From Methyloversatilis universalis EHg5 (GTDB lineage: Bacteria > Pseudomonadota > Gammaproteobacteria > Burkholderiales > Rhodocyclaceae), in contig NZ_KB900539.1 of the NCBI RefSeq assembly GCF_000378945.1, positions 2,373,229 to 2,437,228 of the forward strand: a stretch of DNA of 64,000 nucleotides, written 5' to 3'. The notes under the pieces were generated by a model. The model saw nothing but the letters and a program-made list of their open reading frames with translations, had not been told where the DNA came from and did no database searches. The position numbers and the translations under genes were made by a program. Shown piece after piece: positions 8,250-16,127 of the stretch (within the stretch, counting starts at the first letter, position 1; the number at the start of each line of letters is the position of its first letter).

Positions 8250-8447
8250 ATGAAACCGCTGAACGCCCCCGCGCGGACCGCCGGCCGGTCCGCCTCCGCC
8301 TCCCGCACCCTGCTGTCGGTGCTCACCAGCATGGCCGCTGCCTGGCTGCTGGTTTCACTCCCCGATCTCACCGCTCCGCGCGATGCCGCCTCCACCGGCC
8401 CCACCCCGGCCGCCGCACCCGCCCAGCCGTCGCCGCACCCTCTCTGA
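8250..8447 (+). CDS. Small single-span membrane protein of unknown function
   Basis: This 65-aa product is not recognised. It has a basic N-terminus with Arg and Lys, one hydrophobic segment TLLSVLTSMAAAWLLVSLP (about residues 20-38), then a Pro/Ala-rich tail. The topology would resemble a small anchored periplasmic peptide. It lies between bfr and tonB in the same direction, and its start codon abuts a long inverted repeat. Coding status rests only on position and shape; composition alone would also allow a chance frame. Confidence 0.4.
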   Translation: MKPLNAPARTAGRSASASRTLLSVLTSMAAAWLLVSLPDLTAPRDAASTGPTPAAAPAQPSPHPL

Positions 8448-8513
8448 TTCACGATACGCACCGATGCCGATGCATACGCCTTTCACCGTCCGTCTGACCG
8501 TCCGGGAGCACGC

Positions 8514-9317
8514 ATGACCAGCGCCGCACTGCGCCCGGATGCCCCTGAATTCCTGGCCTCTGCCCCGGCGCTCGGCCCGGCCGCAGCGCGGCTGGTCCGC
8601 CGCATCGCGGTGAGCGGCATTCCGCGGACCGGGCTGACGCTGCGTGGTGGCGCACTCGTCGGTGCGGTGCTGCTGCATGTACTGGCCCTGCTGTGGATCG
8701 TCCATGCGCCGGCGCCGGTCGAAGCGCCGCAGATCGTCATGCATGCCGCGCTGATCGCCCCCGAGCCGCTGCCGATGACGGCACCCGAACCGCCGAAGGA
8801 ACAGCCGCGGATCGAACCTGAACCGCCCAAGCCGCTGAAGCAGCCCAAGCCGCAGCGCAAGGAAACCGCACTGCCGGTGCTGGCTGCCGCCAGCGATGCA
8901 CCGACCGCAGCCAGCGTTGCACCACAGCCGCCTGCGCCGCCGGAGCCGGTGGCCATCGATGCCGCCCCGGCGCGCCCGTCGCCGCCCAGTGCGGCGCCGG
9001 ACAGTGCCCCGGCTGCGGCGCCGGTCATTCCGCCACGCTTCGATGCCGCCTATCTGCAGAATCCCGCACCCACCTATCCGCCGATGGCCAAGCGTCAGAA
9101 CCAGACCGGTCGCGTGGTGCTGCGGGTGTCGGTCAGCGCGGAAGGCCTGCCGACCAATGTGGTGGTGCTCACCTCCAGCGGCTACGAGCTGCTGGACCAG
9201 GCCGCGCTCGAGGTGGTGCGCAATCGCTGGAAGTTCGTTCCGGCCAAGCGCGGCGACCAGGCAGTGGCTGGCCAGGCCGATGTACCGCTGTCCTTCCGCC
9301 TCGGCCCCGGCGCATGA
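8514..9317 (+). CDS. tonB: TonB energy transducer
   Basis: This 267-aa inner-membrane-anchored protein transmits proton-motive force to outer-membrane receptors. A cytoplasmic N-terminus of about 43 residues precedes one membrane helix (GGALVGAVLLHVLALLWIVH). A long Pro/Glu/Lys-rich periplasmic linker (about 65-175) follows, then the C-terminal TonB domain (YPPMAKRQNQTGRVVLRVSV, GYELLDQAALEVVRNRWKFV). It is followed by exbB and exbD, forming a full TonB complex placed among heme and iron genes whose receptors it presumably serves. Confidence 0.94.
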   Translation: MTSAALRPDAPEFLASAPALGPAAARLVRRIAVSGIPRTGLTLRGGALVGAVLLHVLALLWIVHAPAPVEAPQIVMHAALIAPEPLPMTAPEPPKEQPRIEPEPPKPLKQPKPQRKETALPVLAAASDAPTAASVAPQPPAPPEPVAIDAAPARPSPPSAAPDSAPAAAPVIPPRFDAAYLQNPAPTYPPMAKRQNQTGRVVLRVSVSAEGLPTNVVVLTSSGYELLDQAALEVVRNRWKFVPAKRGDQAVAGQADVPLSFRLGPGA

Positions 9318-9393
9318 TTTGACCCGGCCCGCCGCAGGCGTACACTGCGCGGCGGCCGATTTATGACTCAGGCTTCCATCAGGAGACAATTGA

Positions 9394-10152
9394 ATGAACG
9401 AATCCCTCGGTTTTGCGCACTTTCTGTCGAATGCAGACGGTGTCGCGACCACCATCCTCGTGCTGATGGTGCTGGCCTCCGTCGGCACCTGGTTCCTCAT
9501 CGTGCTGAAGGGCATCGTCGCGGTGCGTCAGCGCCGTGCCAGCGGCGCCTTCCTCGACCGCTTCTGGAATGCCTCTTCGCTGGAAGACGTGGCGCGCGAC
9601 ATGCGTTCGCACGGCGTGACCGATCCGTTCTCGCACCTGGTGCATGAAGGTTTCAGCGCAGTTGAGACGCTGCGCAACGGCAATGCCGGCACGCGCGGCC
9701 TGATCGCCACCGGCAGTGCCGACGAATTCCTGACCCGCGCGCTGAAGCGTTCGATCGAACGCGACCGCAGCCGCATGGAATACGGCCAGACCTTCCTCGC
9801 GTCGGTCGCCTCCAGCGCACCGTTCATTGGCCTGCTCGGCACCGTGTGGGGCATCTATCACGCACTGCTGGCCATCGGCATGTCGGGCCAGGGCACGCTG
9901 GACAAGGTGGCCGGCCCGGTCGGCGAAGCGCTGATCATGACCGCCATCGGCCTGGCCACCGCCATTCCGGCCGCGCTCGCGTTCAACTTCTTCGCCCGCT
10001 CGACCCGCAACGTGATGGCCGAACTGAACAGCTTCGCCCACGACGTGTTCGTCATGCTGTCGACCGGCGTCAAGGACAGCGGCGCCAACGACCCGAAGGC
10101 CACCGGCGACCGCGTGCTGTCGCTGGTCGAACGCGCCCGCGGCAACCACTGA
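9394..10152 (+). CDS. exbB: MotA/TolQ/ExbB proton channel protein (TonB-linked copy)
   Basis: This 252-aa proton channel subunit works with ExbD and TonB. An N-terminal membrane helix (ATTILVLMVLASVGTWFLIV) is followed by a cytoplasmic domain. The two conserved helices lie in the segments from VASSAPFIGLLGTVWGIYHA and GEALIMTAIGLATAIPAALA. The start ATG follows AGGAGACAATTGA. It lies 76 bp after tonB and 16 bp before exbD. It is longer and more divergent than the exbB copy at 725-1336. Confidence 0.95.
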   Translation: MNESLGFAHFLSNADGVATTILVLMVLASVGTWFLIVLKGIVAVRQRRASGAFLDRFWNASSLEDVARDMRSHGVTDPFSHLVHEGFSAVETLRNGNAGTRGLIATGSADEFLTRALKRSIERDRSRMEYGQTFLASVASSAPFIGLLGTVWGIYHALLAIGMSGQGTLDKVAGPVGEALIMTAIGLATAIPAALAFNFFARSTRNVMAELNSFAHDVFVMLSTGVKDSGANDPKATGDRVLSLVERARGNH

Positions 10153-10168
10153 GCAGGAGCGCCGAACC

Positions 10169-10588
10169 ATGGCCTTTGCAAGTTTCGAGCAGGACGACGA
10201 CGGCCCGATGGCGGAAATCAACATGATTCCGCTGATCGACGTGATGCTGGTGCTGCTCATCATCTTCATGGTGACCGCCCCGCTGCTCACCCACGCGGTC
10301 AAGGTCGACCTGCCCAAGGAATCGACCAGCGCCAACCAGCTGCCGCCGGAAAACATCCAGATCGCCATCGGTCCTGACGAACAGCTGTACTGGGCCGGCG
10401 AGAAGGTGGATGTCGACACGCTCAAGGCGCGTCTGCAGGAAGCGGCCGCCAAAGACAAGAATGCAGAGATCCAGCTGCGTGCCGACCAGAACGTGCCCTA
10501 CCGCTCGGTGGCGCACGTGATGAGCGAGGCGGCCCGCCTGGGTCTCACCCGCATCGGCTTCGTCACTGATCCGTCGGCAGCGAAGTAA
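10169..10588 (+). CDS. exbD: ExbD biopolymer transport protein (TonB-linked copy)
   Basis: This 139-aa ExbD has the signature AEINMIPLIDVMLVLLIIFM (about residues 15-34) containing the functionally essential Asp. A periplasmic domain ending VMSEAARLGLTRIGFVTDP follows. It is the last gene of the tonB-exbB-exbD group and is closed by an intrinsic terminator 20 bp downstream. It is translated from ATG after AGGAGCGCCGAACC. Confidence 0.95.
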   Translation: MAFASFEQDDDGPMAEINMIPLIDVMLVLLIIFMVTAPLLTHAVKVDLPKESTSANQLPPENIQIAIGPDEQLYWAGEKVDVDTLKARLQEAAAKDKNAEIQLRADQNVPYRSVAHVMSEAARLGLTRIGFVTDPSAAK

Positions 10589-10607
10589 TCAGCTGCTGCC
10601 CGGTCAC

Positions 10608-10642
10608 GAACGGCCGCCCCTCGGGGCGGCCGTTCTGCTTTG
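10608..10642 (+). terminator. Intrinsic terminator after tonB-exbB-exbD
   Basis: GAACGGCCGCCCC (10608-10620) pairs with GGGGCGGCCGTTC (10623-10635), giving an exceptionally long GC stem. TGCTTTG follows. The T-run is short but the stem is strong. Confidence 0.75.
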
Positions 10643-10675
10643 TAGCCCCCCTGCGCATATTCCGGACAGATGCGC

Positions 10676-10733
10676 TTGACAGCTCGACCCGGTATTGATG
10701 TAATGCGAATCGTTCTCATATAGAACGATTCGC
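10676..10733 (+). promoter_or_regulatory. Fur-box promoter with a perfect 12-bp inverted repeat
   Basis: TTGACA (10676-10681), a 17-bp spacer and TGTAAT (10699-10704) form a promoter. A Fur-box-like AATGCGAATCGTTCTCAT starts at 10702, exactly 26 bp after the -35 start, as at hemP. In addition GCGAATCGTTCT (10705-10716) is perfectly inverted as AGAACGATTCGC (10722-10733) around five bases. This could be a double operator or a leader hairpin at the 5' end of the RNA. Confidence 0.7.
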
Positions 10734-10847
10734 AGCACTGCTGCGCAACCGCCAGCCCGCACCGCGACACCCCGCGGTTCGATGCCAGCCTCCCGATCAA
10801 GAACCGTGCGAACGCCCACCGTTCGCCCAGCCGGAGGCCGCATCGAT

Positions 10848-11093
10848 ATGACCCCGCAAGCACAGAACGCCGCCGAAGCCAGCCCGAGCACGCTGGCCGC
10901 TGCAACGCTTTTCGTCATGACCCGTTTTGCCGAGCGCCCCTGCCCCGAGGTGGCGCAGATGGTGATCCGCCATCTGGAAGTGGTGGCCGACGACGAGCGC
11001 GCCGACCCGCTGATGCGCGAGGTGTGCGGTGCGCTGATCCACCGCTGGTCCCAGCACGCTGCCAGCGCGCCGGCGTCGCGCACCGCGCACTGA
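10848..11093 (+). CDS. Small hypothetical protein under Fur-type promoter
   Basis: This 81-aa protein has no family I recognise. I chose the ATG at 10848; an upstream ATG at 10782 would add 22 low-complexity residues. The core is helical and acidic/basic mixed (TLAAATLFVMTRFAERPCPE, then VIRHLEVVADDERADPLMRE), with no signal peptide and two Cys. It is the first gene after the 10676 promoter and precedes the S4 paralogue by 65 bp, so it is expected to be iron-repressed. Its function is unknown. Confidence 0.6.
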   Translation: MTPQAQNAAEASPSTLAAATLFVMTRFAERPCPEVAQMVIRHLEVVADDERADPLMREVCGALIHRWSQHAASAPASRTAH

Positions 11094-11158
11094 GTTCCGC
11101 GCCTTGAATTCAGCGCATTGATTTCCGCTTTCCCTCGTACCTGATACCCGGAGTTTTC

Positions 11159-11773
11159 ATGTCCCGCTATACCGGTCCCCGCCTGCGCGTGCTGCGCGCC
11201 CTCGGCACCGAACTGCCCGGCCTCACCCGCAAGAGCGTCGAAAACCGTACCTCGCCCCCCGGCCAGCACGGCAATCGCCCGAACCGCCGCAAGTCCGAAT
11301 TCGGCGCCCAGCTGATGGAAAAACAGAAGCTGCGCTACAACTACGGCCTGACCGAAACCCAGCTGCGCGCGGTATTCAAGGAGGCCGAGCGGTCGAAGCT
11401 GCCGACCGGCGAAAAGCTGGTCGAACTGCTGGAGCGTCGGCTTGACAACATCGTGTTCCGCGGCGGCCTCGCGCCCACCATCCCGGCCGCCCGCCAGCTG
11501 GTGCGCCACCGCCACGTGCTGCTCAATGGCAGGCGGGTGAACATTCCGTCGATCCGGCTGCGCGTGGGTGACACCGTGACGCTGACGGAAAAGGGGCGCG
11601 CTGTGCAGAGCGTGGTCGATGCGCTGGCCACGCCTGCGCTGGAGCGGGCGGAATGGATCGCCTTTGACGCATCCGCCCTCAGCCTGCGACTGGCGCACCT
11701 GCCACCGGGCGACGCCGCGCCCTTCCCGTTCGAATCACAGAAGGTGGTCGAGTTCTACGCGCTGCGCGTGTAA
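11159..11773 (+). CDS. rpsD: Ribosomal protein S4 paralogue lacking zinc-ribbon cysteines
   Basis: This 204-aa protein has the S4 layout: an N-terminal S4 region (SPPGQHGNRPNRRKSEFGAQ, then LMEKQKLRYNYGL) and the S4 RNA-binding domain (ERRLDNIVFRGG, VRHRHVLLNGRRVNIPS). It contains no cysteine at all, whereas betaproteobacterial main S4 proteins normally carry an N-terminal Cys cluster. It sits outside any ribosomal operon, behind a Fur-box promoter in an iron-uptake island. A metal-independent replacement S4 used under metal starvation is a reasonable inference. The main rpsD is expected elsewhere in the genome. Confidence 0.88.
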   Translation: MSRYTGPRLRVLRALGTELPGLTRKSVENRTSPPGQHGNRPNRRKSEFGAQLMEKQKLRYNYGLTETQLRAVFKEAERSKLPTGEKLVELLERRLDNIVFRGGLAPTIPAARQLVRHRHVLLNGRRVNIPSIRLRVGDTVTLTEKGRAVQSVVDALATPALERAEWIAFDASALSLRLAHLPPGDAAPFPFESQKVVEFYALRV

Positions 11774-11934
11774 GCCGTCACCGTCCCCGGCCGGCAGCAC
11801 GCCGGCTCCATCCTGCCAGCCAGCCCGCCTGCGGGGCCAGCCAGTCATGCACAGCCCCGGAGCGCCCATGACCCCCGCAATCCCTTCAAAGCCTTTCCCC
11901 CCGACCTCCGCCGTCCCGATCGGCTCCTGTTACG

Positions 11935-11959
11935 GCGGCCCGCAGCCACTGCGGGCCGC
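11935..11959 (+). other. Strong hairpin in the gap before PEP-CTERM gene 1
   Basis: GCGGCCCGCAG (11935-11945) and CTGCGGGCCGC (11949-11959) form a perfect 11-bp stem with a 3-nt loop, 35 bp upstream of the PEP-CTERM start. No T-tract follows, so it may be an RNA stabiliser or attenuator between rpsD and the next gene. Confidence 0.5.
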
Positions 11960-11993
11960 TCAACCCGGTCCATCCAACGAAAGAGGTCATTCC

Positions 11994-12758
11994 ATGATGT
12001 CACCCGCCCTGCGCAGCGCCGCGCTGCCGCTGTTCGCCTCCGCCACGCTGCTCATCGCCGGTCAGGCTCAGGCCAGTACCACCCATGCGGCTTTCGACAC
12101 CCCGGTCGATTCGATCGCCACCGACGGCTTCAACAACCTGACCGCGGCCCGCATCACCGGCACCCAGCTGACCGCCGGCATCGCATCGAATGTGGAGAGC
12201 GAAGGGGGTGCCACGTTGCGCAAGACCTCCGGCGGCGCCTACCCGGCTTCGGCCGGCCTGTACCAGTTTGCCGGCAATGGCTCGACCTTCGAAATCGCGG
12301 TCAGCGACGCGGTGGATGGCCTCACCGGTCTCACCTTCCAGAGCTATGTCAATGTGAGCACCGGCAGCAATGGCATCTACGGCCTTCTGGCCGCCAGCAA
12401 TCTGCCCCGCCTGAGCTTCAACGGTGGCAGCCAGTTCCTGCTCGCCAGCAGCCAGCTGAGCGAAAACCTCGGCTACACCGATTTCTTCACCGGTCAGTAC
12501 GTGGCATCCGATCCGAACAATCCCAACCACCTCACCTTCAACTGGGATCTGGCCGCACTGGGCGTCACCGTACCGGTCACCAGCTTCCGCATCACCTTCG
12601 CCACCGACAACCACGCGCAGGTCCAGTCCTTCCAGCTCGACCAGCTGGCGGCGGCCGCAACCGCACCCACGGCCCCGGTTCCGGAGCCGGAAACCTATGC
12701 CCTGCTGCTGGCCGGTCTGGGCGTGATCGCGCTGGGCGCCCGCCGCCGCCTGAACTGA
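11994..12758 (+). CDS. PEP-CTERM (exosortase-sorted) secreted protein 1
   Basis: This 254-aa secreted protein has a signal peptide (about residues 1-27, ending GQAQA) and a C-terminal sorting signal. That signal is VPEPETYALL from residue 229, then a hydrophobic helix, then ARRRLN. Such tails are cut and anchored by exosortase/EpsH systems. The body is Ser/Thr/Asn-rich, probably beta-stranded and Cys-free, with no recognised domain. The start is the first of two adjacent ATGs after AAAGAGG. It lies between the S4 paralogue and a heme-type TonB receptor, which suggests a surface role in iron or heme capture; that is inference. Confidence 0.85.
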   Translation: MMSPALRSAALPLFASATLLIAGQAQASTTHAAFDTPVDSIATDGFNNLTAARITGTQLTAGIASNVESEGGATLRKTSGGAYPASAGLYQFAGNGSTFEIAVSDAVDGLTGLTFQSYVNVSTGSNGIYGLLAASNLPRLSFNGGSQFLLASSQLSENLGYTDFFTGQYVASDPNNPNHLTFNWDLAALGVTVPVTSFRITFATDNHAQVQSFQLDQLAAAATAPTAPVPEPETYALLLAGLGVIALGARRRLN

Positions 12759-12782
12759 TCTCGCAGCACCGTCGCGGATGTC

Positions 12783-12814
12783 AGGCCCCCGCCGGCATCC
12801 GCTGGCAGGGGCCT
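12783..12814 (+). other. Hairpin between PEP-CTERM gene 1 and the TonB receptor gene
   Basis: AGGCCCC (12783-12789) pairs with GGGGCCT (12808-12814), and inner GCC/GGC pairs extend the stem. No T-run follows. It could partially attenuate transcription into the receptor gene or stabilise the upstream RNA end. Confidence 0.45.
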
Positions 12815-12850
12815 GCTGCGCCCCTGTCTGCACACGCACTTTCCCTGACC

Positions 12851-15184
12851 GTGACCCACCCTTTCGCCCGCTCACTGCTGTTCTGTCTTCCCCTCTCGCT
12901 GTTGCACGGTTTCATCGCGCCCACGGCCGCCGCACAGGACACCCTCACCGACGACAACCGCCCGGTGCTGCTGCCCGAAGTCGAAATCATCGGCACGCCC
13001 GACCCCGAACCGACCGGCGAACTCGAACTGCCGGCGGACCGGCCGGTCACCACGCTGAACGCCGAAGCGATCGCGCGTCGTCAGGCCAGTAACCTGTTCG
13101 ATCTGGTGCGCGACGTCGCCGGCGTATCGGTCGATGGCGGACCGCGCGCATCCGGCATGAAATTCAATCTGCGCGGCTTTTCCGACAACGAGGACGTGCT
13201 GTTCAAGATCGACGGCGCGGTAAAGGGCTTCGAGAAGTACCGCTTCGGCAGCGGCGTGTTCATCGAGCCGGAACTGCTGAAGGCCGTTGAAATCGAGCGT
13301 GGTCCGTCGCTGAAATCCGGCTCCGGCGCGCTGGGCGGCACCGTGTCGGCCACCACCCGTTCAGCCGCCGACTTCCTGCGCCCGGGCGAACAGTTCGGCG
13401 CCCAGGTCAAGCTGGGCTACAACGCCAACAGCCATGAGCGTCTGCGCATGACGACGGTCTATGGCCGGCCGAACGGCTATCTCGATCTGGTGGTATCAGT
13501 GGCGCTGCGCGATTCACAGGACATCCGGCTGCCTGACGGCCGTGCGCTCGATCTGACCGCCACCCATTCGGAAAGCCGCTTCGCCAAGCTCACCTTCTAC
13601 GCCACCGACGATCTCACGCTGGAACTGAGCCAGACCCGCTACACCGGGGGGCCGGAGCGCGCGCCCTACGATGCCACCGCGGGCAGCAGCGGCCAGTTCG
13701 GCGTGGTCGAACGCAGCATCGAAGACAGCACCACCAATCTGCGCGCCACCTACACGCCAGCGGATTCATGGATCGCGCTGCGCGCCACGCTGGCCTACGA
13801 AAGCACCGACCTCGCCGATGTGCACCGGATAGGCCAGAGCCGCATCTGCGTATCACCGTCCACCGCATTTCCGGCCGCTTTCCGCATCGACCGCTGCGAC
13901 GACGCCTGGCGCTACCAGATCTGGACCGCAGAGGTGTTCAACGACACCCGCTACACGCTCGGGCCGGTGGCCGGCGTGCTCAGCGTGGGCTACCAGGGCA
14001 TACGCAACAGCCGCGACATTTCCCGTGTCACCTCGCGTGCGCTGACCAACGAACAGATCTATCCCAACGGTTTCAACGAGGCGCAGCCGCCAGGCGACAA
14101 GATGTCGGACGCGCTGATCGTCGAGAACGTCTTCACCTGGGGCGATTTCACCTTCACTCCGGGTGCCCGGATGGACCGCTACCACGTGAGCGCCCAGGGG
14201 CAGACCCGGGTGAACATGATCGCCGCCGGCCAGGCGCCGGACATCCGCTTCACCCGACTGTCACCCGCGGCGGCGCTGACCTGGCGCATTCCGCGCAGCG
14301 ATGTGTCGGCCACCGTGCGCTACCACGAAGCCTTCCGGCCGCCGCTGGTGGATGAGTACTTCGCGCGCGGCAGCTTTGCCAGCCGCTGCGCCCGCAGCGC
14401 CGGCTGGCCGGCCCTGCCCGGCAATCGGGTGCTCTACCCGGAACCGCTGTACGACCCCTCCGGCGTGGGCCAGCCCTACGACCCGGCGCTGGATCTCGCA
14501 CCCGCCAACGAAATCTGCGGCGCGCTCTACCGGCCGCAGGAATCGTCCAACCACGAACTGACGCTGGCCTGGATGCCGCAGCCGGCCAGCGCCGCCGACG
14601 GCCGCTGGCAGGCACGCGCGAGCTATTACGACATCCACACCCGCCGGCTGCTCAGTTCGCTGGCCAATGTCGGCGGTGAGGTCGACCAGCCGGGCAAGGA
14701 ACGCCGCAAGGGTACCGAACTGGAAATCAGCTACGACGGGCGACGCTGGTTCTCTTCGCTGTCCTGGTCACAGATCGACGGCCGCATCACCAATCCGGTG
14801 GCGGGCACCGACTACGCGCTGTACGGCGTGCCCGGCGATACGCTGAGCGTCAGCGTCGGCCTGCGCGGGCTGGACGGCCGTCTGGAAGGCGGCGTGCGCA
14901 TGCGCGACATCGCCAACCGGCAGGCGGTCACCGGCAGCGTGGCCACCGTGTGCTCGCGCCCCGGCAGTCTGGTGGTGCCCGGCGTGGGCGTGATCGGCAC
15001 CCAGTACGGCGTGCGGCTGTTCGAACTGTTCGCCAGCTGGCAGATCACCGCTGACACGCTGCTGCGGATCAATGTCGACAACCTGACCAACGAAACCTGG
15101 TGCATGCAGGACGGCTTCGCCGGCGCAGTCGGCGTACAGGCACCGGGTCGCGCGCTGCGCACGTCGGTCACGATGCGCTTCTAA
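12851..15184 (+). CDS. TonB-dependent heme/hemoglobin-type outer-membrane receptor
   Basis: This 777-aa outer-membrane receptor resembles the TonB-dependent hemoglobin/transferrin/lactoferrin family. A signal peptide (about 1-28) is followed by a TonB-box-like LLPEVEIIGTP. The plug domain contains LFDLVRDVAGVSVDGGPRAS, FNLRGFSDNEDVLFKIDGA and ERGPSLKSGSGALGGTVS. The barrel carries a FRAP-like AFRPPLVDEYFARG followed by RPQESSNHELTLAW, where heme receptors have FRAP and NPNL motifs; the NPNL part is degenerate. The start is GTG. It ends with an aromatic beta-strand (SVTMRF). Heme is the likely ligand given hmuSTUV downstream. Confidence 0.88.
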   Translation: MTHPFARSLLFCLPLSLLHGFIAPTAAAQDTLTDDNRPVLLPEVEIIGTPDPEPTGELELPADRPVTTLNAEAIARRQASNLFDLVRDVAGVSVDGGPRASGMKFNLRGFSDNEDVLFKIDGAVKGFEKYRFGSGVFIEPELLKAVEIERGPSLKSGSGALGGTVSATTRSAADFLRPGEQFGAQVKLGYNANSHERLRMTTVYGRPNGYLDLVVSVALRDSQDIRLPDGRALDLTATHSESRFAKLTFYATDDLTLELSQTRYTGGPERAPYDATAGSSGQFGVVERSIEDSTTNLRATYTPADSWIALRATLAYESTDLADVHRIGQSRICVSPSTAFPAAFRIDRCDDAWRYQIWTAEVFNDTRYTLGPVAGVLSVGYQGIRNSRDISRVTSRALTNEQIYPNGFNEAQPPGDKMSDALIVENVFTWGDFTFTPGARMDRYHVSAQGQTRVNMIAAGQAPDIRFTRLSPAAALTWRIPRSDVSATVRYHEAFRPPLVDEYFARGSFASRCARSAGWPALPGNRVLYPEPLYDPSGVGQPYDPALDLAPANEICGALYRPQESSNHELTLAWMPQPASAADGRWQARASYYDIHTRRLLSSLANVGGEVDQPGKERRKGTELEISYDGRRWFSSLSWSQIDGRITNPVAGTDYALYGVPGDTLSVSVGLRGLDGRLEGGVRMRDIANRQAVTGSVATVCSRPGSLVVPGVGVIGTQYGVRLFELFASWQITADTLLRINVDNLTNETWCMQDGFAGAVGVQAPGRALRTSVTMRF

Positions 15185-15657
15185 TCCGCTGACTGCATGC
15201 GCTCCCGAGGGCGGCCACCGGCGAAAGCCGGTCAACATATGAATATAAAATCATATGTAAAAGACCCCGCGGCCCGGCGAGAATGCCGCCGGGCCGTGCG
15301 TTCCCGCGCACAGACCATGACGGCGGCCTGTCACCAGCGTTTCAGCCATGAACACATGCAATGCACCGTAACTGGACACTTCGCAGCGCACCTGCGCCCG
15401 CCGCATGAAAATCCGCTGCGGAATCATCGTTCAGCCGCTTCACTGCCGCATGGCTCGTCTCTTGCTGATTCGCGACAAAGCCCGAACAGGGCGGCGCTGC
15501 GCCCTTCCGCCGCAGCCGATTGCCGGAACCGGAGACCTTCGCCATGCACTTCGTTACCGCTCACCGCCGCAGCACGCTGTCTCAGCACGCCGCTCACGGT
15601 CCGCAGATGGCTGCATGACCGGACGCTCCGCCGGCTGACTGACCTACGAATCGCCTC
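15185..15657. other. Non-coding gap with AT-rich palindrome and small hairpin
   Basis: I see no convincing gene in these 473 bases. Just after the receptor gene, ACCGGC-GAAA-GCCGGT (15217-15232) forms a tetraloop hairpin without T-run. Next, ACATATGA (15235-15242) and TCATATGT (15251-15258) form a perfect inverted repeat around ATATAAAA, by far the most AT-rich spot of the neighbourhood. It looks like an operator or promoter. The rest is GC-rich with no features I can support. Confidence 0.45.
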
Positions 15658-16020
15658 ATGCCTCACCCGTCCGACCCCTACTGCCAGGGCTTCATGCCCG
15701 ATCCGACCGAACTGCCGCAGCTGTCCACCAGTGTCGATGCGGTCATGCTCATCATCCGCCTGTCCGCGCGCTACGGCCCGCTCATGTTCCGCCACGACGA
15801 CGCAGAAGACCTGATGCAGCCTCGTTGCCGCCCGGTCGGTGCGCTGGCGGTGTCCGACCACGACATCAAGCTGGGCGAAGTGGCCGGATGCGAATACTGG
15901 ATCACGCCCGAAGTGCTCGACGCACTGGGCAGCGGCGGCCTGCTGCTGGACGTTCAGGAAGCCCACGGTGACGCCAGCGGCCTGGCTGACCGCTTCGTAC
16001 TGCGTCGCATCAACCACTGA
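15658..16020 (+). CDS. DUF779-like protein
   Basis: This 120-aa cytoplasmic protein resembles DUF779, a small family usually found next to aldehyde dehydrogenases. Matching features are LIIRLSARYGPLMFRHDD near the N-terminus, a Cys/Pro segment (MQPRCRPVGAL) and the conserved LGEVAGCEYWITPEV. It ends in a beta-rich region, GLLLDVQEAHG. The usual double-Cys motif of the family appears reduced. The start is uncertain: ATG 15658 lacks a clear RBS, and ATG 15694 is an alternative. No aldehyde dehydrogenase is adjacent; it lies among iron genes. Confidence 0.65.
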   Translation: MPHPSDPYCQGFMPDPTELPQLSTSVDAVMLIIRLSARYGPLMFRHDDAEDLMQPRCRPVGALAVSDHDIKLGEVAGCEYWITPEVLDALGSGGLLLDVQEAHGDASGLADRFVLRRINH

Positions 16021-16069
16021 TCACCGCCTTTCCTTCGCATGCGCCCTGCACGCGCATGCACAGGCACGC

Positions 16070-16101
16070 TTGACATCCAATCAGTAATAATTATCATTTA
16101 C
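16070..16101 (+). promoter_or_regulatory. Fur-box promoter upstream of the second PEP-CTERM/hmu group
   Basis: TTGACA (16070-16075) lies 16 bp before TATCAT (16092-16097). A Fur-box-like AGTAATAATTATCATTTAC (16083-16101) matches 13 of 19 consensus positions by my count and covers the -10. It probably drives the 68-aa ORF, PEP-CTERM gene 2 and hmuSTUV. Confidence 0.78.
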
Positions 16102-16127
16102 CAAATGATGAACGACTGCCTGCGTCC

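Noticed and set aside
10693..10733. Zur box upstream of the S4 paralogue
   Set aside because: The AATGCGAATCGTTCTCAT pattern fits Fur sites seen at hemP and does not show the usual Zur-type TATAATATTATA centre. Zur control cannot be excluded without a matrix scan.
11619..11993. N-terminal extension of PEP-CTERM protein 1 by about 125 codons
   Set aside because: It would overlap rpsD and place the signal peptide internally; ATG 11994 with AAAGAGG gives a normal signal peptide.
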